Source of the DNA: CAYXFZ01 sp964464385
Lineage (GTDB): Bacteria > Planctomycetota > UBA1135
Reading direction: 5' to 3'
Assembly (NCBI GenBank): GCA_964464385.1
Contig: CAYXFZ010000077.1
Span: forward strand, 1-11,938
DNA length: 11,938 bases
A program made the translations under genes and the position numbers. The stretch's first letter is position 1, and every line of letters starts with the position of its first letter. The notes beneath the pieces are model-generated. The model saw only the letters and a list, made by a program, of their open reading frames with translations. It was not told where the DNA came from and did not search any database. Positions 5,132 through 11,938 of this stretch are shown here, one piece after another.

Positions 5132-6586
5132 CTAGTCGTCGAATTCGTCGTCGAAACTGGGAGGAGGGGGCCGCTCTTCCGTCTTTGGTTTGGGCTTGGT
5201 CTTCTTTTCCGTAAAGCCCCGCCACTGCTCGTCATCTTCGCTGAATTTGCTGATCCAGCTGTTGTGCCAGATTGCAACCACTTTCTTGTCCCACAAAAGA
5301 GCGGTGTCGTATTCGATGCTCCCGGGTTCTTTTTGGGCCAAAGTTTCCCAGCCAAAGTTCTTGCCGGCTTGACTCATGCCGACGATGAGTTTGTTGAGGG
5401 CGCCACACGTGCGTACCGAATCCGGGTCGGACCAGTCCGTATTGAGCATGGCATTGACCAGAGCAGGGAAGGCATGGCGGCCACTTTCTACGAGGCGATT
5501 GCCGGCGCGGTTGGAGCGGGCGCCCGCATCATCCAAGTAGAGTTCCAAATCGTCTTGAATTTCTTGCCAAGTGGTTTCATCGGACTGAGACCAGCGAGGA
5601 AGTTGGGAAACGAGGGTCAAATCCAGGATCAAGGGGTCGGTAATTCCCGTGTAATCAATGGCATCCCCAGCGACGGGTGGATTGAATTCTCGTGAGGGTG
5701 GGAGGGGTTGGGCGGTAACATCCGCCGGGCTTGGAGAGGGCGCAGTTTCTTCCTCTATTTCCTCGGGGGGAGGGGGGGCGGCCACGATTTCCAAAACAGG
5801 GGCAGGCTCGGCGGAATTGGCAGAGGTGGCGGATCCTGCAGACGGAACGGCGTTGGTTTCCGGGGTAGATTCGGAAGTGTCCTTGGCCTGGACGGTGGAA
5901 TCTGTCGCGGATTCGTCCCCCTGATTGAGCAGGAAAATGGCCGTGATACCGAGGACCAGGAGGACCCCGATGGAAATCAGCCCTGCTTTTGGGAGCCGCT
6001 TCTTCTTCGGTGTTTCCTTGGCCTCGCGCCGTCGAGATTTACGGCCTGAGGACTTGGACTTTTTGGAGCGACGGGAGCGGCTGGGCACCTTCCGGGTTGG
6101 TGAGTGCGCCCTCTTCGGGCCTTCTTTTGGGGATTCCGTGGGGGCGGTTCCCTCCTGGGGCCGTTCCTTGAGCTCAGTCTCTGGGGTTGGTGGGCTGATG
6201 GCCTCACGGCGGGCCTGGAGGCGGGCCAGGATTTCGGCGCCGCTTTTCTTCTCGACTTTGGGTTCTTCTTGGCCAGCGGGATCTTTCCGGACGACGGATC
6301 GATCCACAGGAATTGCAGTTCTCGGCCGGCCGCTTCTCCTCCGCACGGGGACCACGGGAGCTGGTTCGGGCTTCTCAACCACGGGCTCCGGCTCAGACTC
6401 TTCGGCAACAGGACCCGCTTCGGCCTCTACAACTTCAGGCACGACCTCTTCTTGCGGTTCCTCCAAAGGGGGAACTTCGACCACTCCTTCGCATTTCCGA
6501 CAACGGATTCGGCGGGCAGTCAGGGTATCGGGGATGTTCCCGTATCGGGCCCCGCAAGTGGTGCAAGTGGCGATGCGTTCGCTCAT
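5132..6586 (-). CDS. Zinc-ribbon, low-complexity, single-helix membrane protein (second of tandem pair)
   Basis: 484 residues, function unknown. In order: a zinc ribbon with C8-x2-C11 and C29-x2-C32 (TCTTCGARYG ... RCRKCEG), like the MJ0042-type ribbons common in Planctomycetota and Deltaproteobacteria; a Pro/Glu/Val-rich acidic stretch (about 41-80); a charged linker; a strongly basic Arg/Ser/Lys tract (about 157-199); one membrane helix (about 200-220, GLISIGVLLVLGITAIFLL); a Ser/Thr/Ala/Pro linker (222-310); a folded helical domain (about 315-460) with FPALVNAML and VVAIWHNSW; and a tail ending in FDDEFDD. The basic tract before the helix suggests the ribbon is cytoplasmic and the C-terminal domain outside. 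It starts 32 bp after the upstream zinc-ribbon gene, probably in one operon. No clear Shine-Dalgarno precedes the ATG. It resembles its upstream neighbour in layout and in the C-terminal domain. Confidence 0.85.
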   Translation of the reverse strand: MSERIATCTTCGARYGNIPDTLTARRIRCRKCEGVVEVPPLEEPQEEVVPEVVEAEAGPVAEESEPEPVVEKPEPAPVVPVRRRSGRPRTAIPVDRSVVRKDPAGQEEPKVEKKSGAEILARLQARREAISPPTPETELKERPQEGTAPTESPKEGPKRAHSPTRKVPSRSRRSKKSKSSGRKSRRREAKETPKKKRLPKAGLISIGVLLVLGITAIFLLNQGDESATDSTVQAKDTSESTPETNAVPSAGSATSANSAEPAPVLEIVAAPPPPEEIEEETAPSPSPADVTAQPLPPSREFNPPVAGDAIDYTGITDPLILDLTLVSQLPRWSQSDETTWQEIQDDLELYLDDAGARSNRAGNRLVESGRHAFPALVNAMLNTDWSDPDSVRTCGALNKLIVGMSQAGKNFGWETLAQKEPGSIEYDTALLWDKKVVAIWHNSWISKFSEDDEQWRGFTEKKTKPKPKTEERPPPPSFDDEFDD

Positions 6587-6618
6587 GATGGGTAAGGATT
6601 CAAGTCGAGGGGTGGATT

Positions 6619-7854
6619 CTAACCTCTACGGCCGCGACGGCGACGGGGATCTGGAGTTGGTATACCTGCCTTCTTCTCCCATTCTCCCCATCGGCGGCGC
6701 CATTGTTTCCACCAAGGAAACCAAGCGGCTATGGAAAGTTTCTGGCGCAGTGCCAAGTTGTCCGGATTCCCGTCGAGCGCCCGGGAGGGAAAAGAAGAGC
6801 GGCGAAAAGTGACACGTTGCAAAAGTCCGTCCAGGGCCGCAACCTCTTCTTCGCGTTCTCGGCTTCCGTCTAAGGGGAGATCGACCAGGCGGTTCAGGAG
6901 TTCGGGTACGGCAAGTTGCACTTTTACTTGCAACTCTTCTCTTGCCAAGCGAGATTCCAGACCTTGCTCAGCCAATGCCAAAACAATCCAGGCGTGGATT
7001 TGGGAGCGCAACTCGGGAGTCAAACCAGGGGCTGATTCCACGGGCTCTACTGTTCCAGCCAAGAGTTTCCCACCATCTCCGGTCGAGACAAAGACCCCGT
7101 CGGTCGCCCCAGCGGCCTGTTCTTCCAGAGGAACGGAGGCATCATCCGAATTTTTCTCGGTCTCGACTTCCTTCGGGCCCTCGACATATTGAATGGAAGA
7201 GAGCCACCAAGTTCCCTCCCTTTCATGGCAAGCGATTTGCCAGTGCCCCGTCTGGCCCGAAAAGCGAATGAGGAGAAGTTCGCCTTCCTCGGGGAACCCC
7301 ATTTCCACCGAAACATTTTCGCGCAGCAATGGAATCAAACCAGCTATGCGCTGATGGACTTGGGCTTGAAATTCGGATTGCTCTTGTGCCGGGAGAAGTT
7401 CCCAAATGCGAGTGTCTTCCACGTGCTCTGATTTCCACCAATGGGGATAGTCCAAGGTGGCAGCGGCCGTACGTTCATTGCCATTGTCGAAGGCTCGAAG
7501 AAGAATGCGCAGGCGACGAAGGGCGGGATGAGATTGAGGATCTCTGCTTCGAGAAGAAGGGGCCAGAGTCTTTTCTTGGGGATGGGCGGCTTGGGCAATC
7601 GCCATTCCACCGACGGGTTTTTTCTGGGGAGGAGAACTCATGGCCCACCACAGGAGACCCCCGGTGAGTCCAATCCCCAATGGGATCCAGAGGGCCCAAG
7701 GGATTGGCTTGGGTCGAGTTGGCTTCTTCCGGGGTCGAAATTGGGGGGATGGGGTAACCACGCTGTTGCAACGGGGGCACCGAAACCGCGCCGTTGGGTG
7801 GTCAGAGGGCAGCTTGAGGCGGGCTCCGCAGGAAGGGCAGGGGGTTGCAGTCAT
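6619..7854 (-). CDS. Zinc-ribbon, single-helix membrane protein (first of tandem pair)
   Basis: 411 residues from ATG 7854, function unknown. Start chosen because the protein then begins MTATPCPSCGARL, as such ribbons usually do; ATG 7863 would add three residues (MFR). Visible parts: zinc ribbon with C6, C9, C26 and C29; a basic stretch (FRPRKKPTRPKP, 39-50); one membrane helix (about 52-72); a linker; a domain at about 110-225 with alternating helix and strand and the segment GHWQIACHEREGTWWLSSIQY-like end, loosely resembling small alpha+beta (NTF2-like) folds, an uncertain comparison; an acidic linker; and a C-terminal helical domain (about 280-395) with VPELLNRLVDLP and a Trp-rich AAWFPWWKQW block, ending in an Arg-rich tail. 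The ribbon is predicted inside the cell, the rest outside. It is divergent from uvrB with only 43 bp between the starts, and is followed after 32 bp by its apparent paralogue. Confidence 0.85.
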   Translation of the reverse strand: MTATPCPSCGARLKLPSDHPTARFRCPRCNSVVTPSPQFRPRKKPTRPKPIPWALWIPLGIGLTGGLLWWAMSSPPQKKPVGGMAIAQAAHPQEKTLAPSSRSRDPQSHPALRRLRILLRAFDNGNERTAAATLDYPHWWKSEHVEDTRIWELLPAQEQSEFQAQVHQRIAGLIPLLRENVSVEMGFPEEGELLLIRFSGQTGHWQIACHEREGTWWLSSIQYVEGPKEVETEKNSDDASVPLEEQAAGATDGVFVSTGDGGKLLAGTVEPVESAPGLTPELRSQIHAWIVLALAEQGLESRLAREELQVKVQLAVPELLNRLVDLPLDGSREREEEVAALDGLLQRVTFRRSSFPSRALDGNPDNLALRQKLSIAAWFPWWKQWRRRWGEWEKKAGIPTPDPRRRRGRRG

Positions 7855-7874
7855 CCGGAACATGGCAGGATAGT

Positions 7875-7889
7875 GGGCCGGTGTGGCCC
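7875..7889 (+). other. Small perfect inverted repeat in the uvrB leader
   Basis: GGGCC-GGTGT-GGCCC forms a 5-bp all-GC stem ending 8 nt before the uvrB ATG, where a ribosome binding site would be expected but none is seen. It may be a leader hairpin or an operator between the divergent genes, or chance in GC-rich DNA. Confidence 0.3.
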
Positions 7890-7897
7890 GGATACCG

Positions 7898-9865
7898 ATG
7901 TCAAAGTTTTGCTTGCAAAGCCCTTTCACCCCTCAGGGGGACCAACCCCAGGCGATTGAAGCCTTGGTGGAGGGGCTATCCGATCCGCTTGGGCGCCTTG
8001 TTTTGCGCGGCGTGACCGGATCGGGAAAGACCTACACCGTGGCCAAAGTTGCCGAACAATTGCAGGTTCCCCTCTTGGTCATTGCACCCAACAAGACCCT
8101 GGCTGGCCAATTGCATTCTGAATTTCGAGATTTTTTTCCGGACAACGCGGTTGAGTATTTCGTTTCTTACTATGACTACTATCAGCCAGAGGCTTATTTG
8201 GCCTCCTCGGACACCTACATTGAAAAGGACGCGCGGATCAATGAACAGATTGACCGCATGCGCAATCGGGCCACGGCCAGTTTGCTGGAGCGTCGCGATG
8301 TCATCGTGGTTGCAAGCGTCTCCTGCATTTATGGTCTTGGAGATCCCGCAACTTATCGAGGGTTGGCTTTGGATCTTGAGGTTGGCCAAACCCTTTCTCG
8401 CCTGGACTTGATGCGCGGGTTGGTGCGCACCCAATACGGCCGTGCGGAGACCAATTTCCGACCCGGTAGTTTTCGGTCACGTGGGCCAGCCGTGGAGATT
8501 TGGCCGGTTCATGAAGAAAGCAAACTGGTTTCCGTGGAACTGGACGGTGACCACATTGCTCATCTTCTGGAATGCGATTCCTTGACTGGTGAAATCCTGA
8601 CGGAACCCTCGGCCGTACGCATTTGGCCTGTGGGACATTATGTCCAGCCCGGGGAACGGTTGCAGCGGGCCTTGGTCAGCATTGCCTCTGAATTGGAGGA
8701 CCGAACCCGCCAATTGTTGGCCCAGGGTCGAGAGTTGGAGGCGGAGCGCCTGCAACGCCGGGTCTTGGCCGACCTGGAGGAAATGAAAGAATCAGGACAT
8801 TGCCCGGGAGTGGAAAATTATTCTCGACACTTGGAAGGAAGGTCTCCGGGGCAAGCTCCTTTTACACTCTTGCACTATTTTCCCAAGGATTTTCTCTGTG
8901 TGATTGATGAGAGTCATGTGTCCTTGCCGCAAGTGGGGGGCATGTTGCGTGGTGACCAATCTCGCAAGAAAAACTTGGTCGAACATGGGTTTCGGTTGCC
9001 CTCTGCCGTGGACAACCGGCCCCTCTCTGGGTCGGAGTTCGAATCCTTACTGGGTCGTATTCTTTGCTTGAGTGCAACTCCTGGCCCGCGGGAACTCGAG
9101 TTGGCGGATGGCGCCGTGGTGGAACAGGTCGTGCGTCCGACGGGGCTTCTGGATCCGGAATGCGAGGTCAAGCCAGCGCGCGCACAGGTGGAAGATGCCC
9201 TGGCGGAAGCTCGATCCGTGGTCCAGAAGGGAGGGCGAGTTCTGGTGACTGCTTTGACCAAGCGTGGGGCTGAAGATCTCACCGAGTTCTTTCAGGAACA
9301 AGGTCTTGCGGCACGTTATCTCCACGCGGACATTGACACCCTGCAACGGGCTGTGCACCTGCGCGATTTGCGCTTGGGAGTTTTCGACGTTTTGGTGGGA
9401 ATCAACCTTTTGCGGGAGGGATTGGATTTGCCGGAGGTTTCCTTGGTCTTGGTCCTGGATGCGGATCGTGAGGGGTTTTTACGCTCGGGCACTTCCTTGA
9501 TCCAGATTTGCGGTCGTGCGTCCCGCAACGTAGCTGGACGGGTCATTTTCTATGCAGACAAACGAACTGCGGCTTTGCAACAGGCTCTGGATGAAGCCGA
9601 TCGTCGGCGGAAAATTCAAAGTGCTTTTAATAAAAAGCATGGCATCCTTCCTCAAACGGTTTGCAAGGCGATTGCCGGCCCCTTGCATGAGGGGGAAGGC
9701 TCTGCCGATGTGGGAGAGATTCTCGGAACGAACGAAATCATGGCTTCTATGGAAGATTTGCGGCTACAGATGTTGGCGGCTGCCCAGGACCTCAAGTTTG
9801 AGGAGGCCATTGCCTTCCGAGATCAGATTCGGCGGCTCGAAACTTTGCACCTGGAGGTCGGGTGA
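7898..9865 (+). CDS. uvrB: Excinuclease ABC subunit B
   Basis: DNA helicase-like damage-verification subunit of nucleotide excision repair. It is loaded by UvrA, inserts a beta-hairpin between the strands and recruits UvrC for incision. 655 residues, the normal length. Seen: N-terminal SKFCLQSPFTPQGDQP, Walker A GVTGSGKT (38-45), APNKTLAGQL, the beta-hairpin YDYYQPEAY (92-100), SVSCIYGLGDP, the DEAD-like VIDESHVSLPQ with MLRGDQSRK, LSATPGPRE, GINLLREGLDLPEVSLV, QICGRASRN and a C-terminal UVR motif (EDLRLQMLAAAQDLKFEEA). ATG 7898 is preferred because UvrB proteins begin MxxFxLxSP; an in-frame GTG at 7883 would add five residues. No clear Shine-Dalgarno is visible. The gene is divergent from a zinc-ribbon protein and overlaps uvrC by GTGA. 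No LexA-type operator was recognised. Confidence 0.97.
   Translation: MSKFCLQSPFTPQGDQPQAIEALVEGLSDPLGRLVLRGVTGSGKTYTVAKVAEQLQVPLLVIAPNKTLAGQLHSEFRDFFPDNAVEYFVSYYDYYQPEAYLASSDTYIEKDARINEQIDRMRNRATASLLERRDVIVVASVSCIYGLGDPATYRGLALDLEVGQTLSRLDLMRGLVRTQYGRAETNFRPGSFRSRGPAVEIWPVHEESKLVSVELDGDHIAHLLECDSLTGEILTEPSAVRIWPVGHYVQPGERLQRALVSIASELEDRTRQLLAQGRELEAERLQRRVLADLEEMKESGHCPGVENYSRHLEGRSPGQAPFTLLHYFPKDFLCVIDESHVSLPQVGGMLRGDQSRKKNLVEHGFRLPSAVDNRPLSGSEFESLLGRILCLSATPGPRELELADGAVVEQVVRPTGLLDPECEVKPARAQVEDALAEARSVVQKGGRVLVTALTKRGAEDLTEFFQEQGLAARYLHADIDTLQRAVHLRDLRLGVFDVLVGINLLREGLDLPEVSLVLVLDADREGFLRSGTSLIQICGRASRNVAGRVIFYADKRTAALQQALDEADRRRKIQSAFNKKHGILPQTVCKAIAGPLHEGEGSADVGEILGTNEIMASMEDLRLQMLAAAQDLKFEEAIAFRDQIRRLETLHLEVG
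9853..9857 (+). promoter_or_regulatory. Ribosome binding site of uvrC
   Basis: GGAGG inside the last codons of uvrB, 4 nt before the GTG at 9862. It fixes the uvrC start and shows that uvrC is translated from the uvrB message. Confidence 0.75.
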
Positions 9866-11670
9866 GCGGCGATCGACGTTCCTTTGACGAGCAGTTGCGA
9901 ACCGCCCCTCCGCGGCCCGGCTGCTATCTGTTTCGAGATCGCCAGGACCGCGTTCTTTATGTCGGTAAAGCGCGAGATCTTCATCATCGAGTGCAGGTGT
10001 ATCGGCGTCATGGCGCCGACGGTCGCTCTCGGCTGGCGGTGCTCTTGGAACAAGCTCGCCATGCGGAATGGTGCGTCACTAGCAATGAACGAGAGGCCAT
10101 CTTACTGGAGGATCGCTTGGTGAAGGAGTTTCAACCCCCTTTGAATGTCCTGCTCAAGGATGACAAATCCTTTTTGCTGCTCCGCATTCAGGAAGGGGCA
10201 CCTTGGCCTCGGCTGAGCTTGTCACGCCATCGCCGGGGTGGGGGACGTTTCTTTGGCCCTTACCCGTCCAGTGGTGCTGCGCGTCGCGCCAAGCGATTGT
10301 TGCAACGCGCGTTTGGACTGCGGGATTGTTCGGATCACACCTTGAATCACCGCAGTCGTCCCTGTCTCAAGCACGCTGTGGGGCTCTGCTCCGCTCCGTG
10401 CACAGGAGAAATTAACACCGCCGACTACCAAGATGCAGTTGCCGGGGCAACCCGAGTTCTGGAGGGCCAAATTGCCCCTCTCTTGGCCCAGGAAAAAGCA
10501 CGGATGGAGCAGGCGAGTGCAGCACAGGAATACGAGGCCGCTCTTCGTTCCCGAGATCGGATTCATGCTCTGGAATCTTTGGCGGTTCCGCAAATCGTTC
10601 GCCTTCATCAGAAACGGGATTTTGATGTCCTGGGCTTGGATGAACGAGGCTGCTTTGCCCTTCTCCAGTATCGAGAGGGAGATTGGGTGCATACCCGTCG
10701 CGGCAAATTGCCTCTTGTGGCCGATCGAGAATCTGCGGTAGCGGAGTTGATGACGGCGCTTTATCGAGATCCTCTCACCGAATTGCCGCCCCTTCTCTTG
10801 GTGCCCGAGATCCCCGCCGAGGTCCTCGCCTTGAGCGCGGAGTGGAGCCATCGCTGTGGACATCCAGTTCGGGTATTGCGACCGCAACGCGGAAAAGGAC
10901 GGGCACTTTTGCGGCTAGCGGAAAGCAATGCCCGGGCGGTCCGACACGAGGGCTCCCATCTCTCTTGGGAGAAATTGTCGCCTTTGTTGGGAAAAGCAGC
11001 GGCTTGCCCCGCTCCTGCCATCGTTGACTGCATTGATGTCAGCCACTTGCAGGGCCAACATCGGGTGGCAGCCAAGGTGCGATTTGTGGAAGGCAAACCG
11101 GAACGCCGCCAGTACCGTCGTTACTTAGTGGGGGGTGGAACTGGCAACGATGATTTCGCGGCCATGCGAGAAGTCTTGGGTCGAGTCTTTGCCCGCGCCA
11201 AGGAAGAGGGTCTTGCGGATCTCGTCGTCCTGGACGGGGGAGCTGGCCAATTGAGTTCGGGTTTGGCGGCCATGCGCGAGGCGGATCAAGAATTGCCGTT
11301 GGTGGCCTTGGCCAAGGCCAGGACTGGACGCGGGCCTGTGGCCGCTGAGGAGCGGCTCTTTTTGCCGAACCGGAAAACCCCTTTTCTTCTGGAACCGGGG
11401 AGTGCCGAACGACTCTTTTTGGAGCGGATTCGGGACGAAGCGCACCGTTTTGCCTTGGCTTACCATCGCAACCGCCGCGAAAATGTCCGCCTCGTGCTGG
11501 AGGAGGTTCCCGGGGTGGGTCCGGCCCGGCGCAAGACCTTGTTGGATTTTGTGCAGGGCAAATTGGATCGCCTACGCGATACCGAAACGCAAGAGTTGGC
11601 GGCGCTACCCGGCATGAATTTGTTGTTGGCGGAACGGGTTCAAAACCATCTTCGCCAAGTCCTTCCCTAA
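9862..11670 (+). CDS. uvrC: Excinuclease ABC subunit C
   Basis: Dual-incision nuclease of excision repair, acting with UvrB on both sides of the lesion. 602 residues, normal length. The N-terminal GIY-YIG nuclease is complete: G20-C-Y22, Y33-V-G35, K36, R43, E83 and N95. Next come four cysteines C156, C168, C176 and C180 with the spacing of the UvrC iron-sulphur cluster, then a UVR motif (about 214-240, MEQASAAQEYEAALRSRD) that pairs with the one in UvrB. The C-terminal RNase H-like nuclease shows D392 (IDVSHLQG), D458 (VVLDGGAGQL) and H528 (IRDEAHRFA), followed by two helix-hairpin-helix motifs (VPGVGPARRKTLLD, LPGMNLLLAERV). The start is GTG, overlapping the uvrB stop (GTGA), behind a strong GGAGG. 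It ends 7 bp from the convergent recombinase gene, leaving no room for a usual terminator. Confidence 0.97.
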   Translation: MSGDRRSFDEQLRTAPPRPGCYLFRDRQDRVLYVGKARDLHHRVQVYRRHGADGRSRLAVLLEQARHAEWCVTSNEREAILLEDRLVKEFQPPLNVLLKDDKSFLLLRIQEGAPWPRLSLSRHRRGGGRFFGPYPSSGAARRAKRLLQRAFGLRDCSDHTLNHRSRPCLKHAVGLCSAPCTGEINTADYQDAVAGATRVLEGQIAPLLAQEKARMEQASAAQEYEAALRSRDRIHALESLAVPQIVRLHQKRDFDVLGLDERGCFALLQYREGDWVHTRRGKLPLVADRESAVAELMTALYRDPLTELPPLLLVPEIPAEVLALSAEWSHRCGHPVRVLRPQRGKGRALLRLAESNARAVRHEGSHLSWEKLSPLLGKAAACPAPAIVDCIDVSHLQGQHRVAAKVRFVEGKPERRQYRRYLVGGGTGNDDFAAMREVLGRVFARAKEEGLADLVVLDGGAGQLSSGLAAMREADQELPLVALAKARTGRGPVAAEERLFLPNRKTPFLLEPGSAERLFLERIRDEAHRFALAYHRNRRENVRLVLEEVPGVGPARRKTLLDFVQGKLDRLRDTETQELAALPGMNLLLAERVQNHLRQVLP

Positions 11671-11677
11671 GGTCTGT

Positions 11678-11938
11678 TCAGCCGCGAGGATGGTGGAGGC
11701 GATGGTGAGCTTGCAATTCGTCCACCTCGACGTGGGTGTACCGTTCGGTGGTGCGCAAATCCGCATGACCCAGGAATTCTTGGACCGAGCGGAGATCACC
11801 GCCGCCGGCCAGCAGGTGCGTGGCGCAAGAGTGGCGCAACATGTGGGGGTGTACCGGCCGGGACAATTGAGCAGCTCGCCCGGCCTCGGCCACCAGCCGC
11901 CCGGCCCTCTGCCGGTCCAAGCGGCGGCCACCGCGGGT
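11678..11938 (-). CDS. Xer-type tyrosine recombinase, C-terminal part (5' end outside window)
   Basis: The last 86 residues of a site-specific recombinase of the XerC/XerD type, which resolves chromosome dimers at dif sites at division. The catalytic end is clear: HPHMLRHSCATHLL (H and R of the HxxR box), the downstream LGHADLRTTERYTHV with the second catalytic His and the nucleophilic Tyr, and a Xer-like ending HPRG. The frame stays open to the last base of the window, so the N-terminal DNA-binding part and the first catalytic Arg lie outside. The close match to the conserved Xer ending favours a housekeeping XerC/XerD over a phage or integron integrase, but C and D cannot be told apart here. 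It converges on uvrC with 7 bp between the stop codons. Confidence 0.92.
   Translation of the reverse strand, partial: TRGGRRLDRQRAGRLVAEAGRAAQLSRPVHPHMLRHSCATHLLAGGGDLRSVQEFLGHADLRTTERYTHVEVDELQAHHRLHHPRG

Noticed and set aside
5925..6812. Long plus-strand open frame opposite the zinc-ribbon genes
   Set aside because: Arg/Ser-rich low-complexity shadow of the minus-strand genes, with no motif; the minus strand has the ribbon cysteines and membrane helix.
7844..7874. Possible uvrB promoter TTGCAG-18-GATAGT
   Set aside because: Only three and four of six consensus matches; too weak to list as a feature.
7898..7908. Perfect TTGACA on the minus strand upstream of the first zinc-ribbon gene
   Set aside because: No acceptable -10 box at 16-18 nt; it falls within the start of uvrB and may be chance.
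11671..11677. Terminator between uvrC and the recombinase gene
   Set aside because: Only 7 bp separate the stop codons, and no stem-loop with a T-run is visible.

Overview
The window looks like a contig from a GC-rich, free-living, quinone-respiring bacterium, perhaps a metagenome-derived assembly (it carries a run of ten N). It encodes electron-transfer flavoprotein:quinone oxidoreductase, nucleotide excision repair and a Xer recombinase. Two adjacent proteins with an N-terminal CxxC...CxxC zinc ribbon, a low-complexity segment and one membrane helix are a style common in Planctomycetota and relatives. That placement is an inference with low confidence.

Layout. Bases 1-3118 (+): the 3' end of ETF:quinone oxidoreductase, then leucyl aminopeptidase (pepA) and an M20 amidohydrolase, separated by only 3-4 bp and probably one transcript. 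Bases 3094-4356 (-): a tRNA-Cys(GCA), a tRNA with a Leu anticodon (UAA) but a short variable loop, and an unusual citrate synthase-like protein starting 7 nt after the second tRNA; a sigma70-like promoter lies just upstream of tRNA-Cys. Bases 4405-5123 (+): a small multi-span membrane protein whose stop overlaps (ATGA) the start of a stand-alone NIL-domain protein. Bases 5132-7854 (-): two tandem zinc-ribbon/single-helix proteins that seem to share a C-terminal domain. Bases 7898-11670 (+): uvrB and uvrC, overlapping (GTGA). Bases 11678-11938 (-): the C-terminal part of a Xer-type tyrosine recombinase, cut by the window edge. Coding density is very high; no stretch over 300 bp lacks a gene, and I saw no convincing rho-independent terminator, insertion sequence or CRISPR array.

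How the genes work together. uvrB and uvrC are a functional pair in excision repair. pepA and the M20 hydrolase both belong to peptide/amide turnover, and ETF:QO would feed electrons from acyl-CoA or amino-acid oxidation to quinone. The other neighbours share no obvious pathway.

Most worth a second look: (1) the tRNA-Leu(UAA) with class I architecture; (2) the citrate synthase-like protein, which keeps the catalytic His/His/Asp residues but has lost two residues that normally bind oxaloacetate; (3) its near-leaderless position behind the tRNA; (4) the tandem zinc-ribbon membrane proteins.
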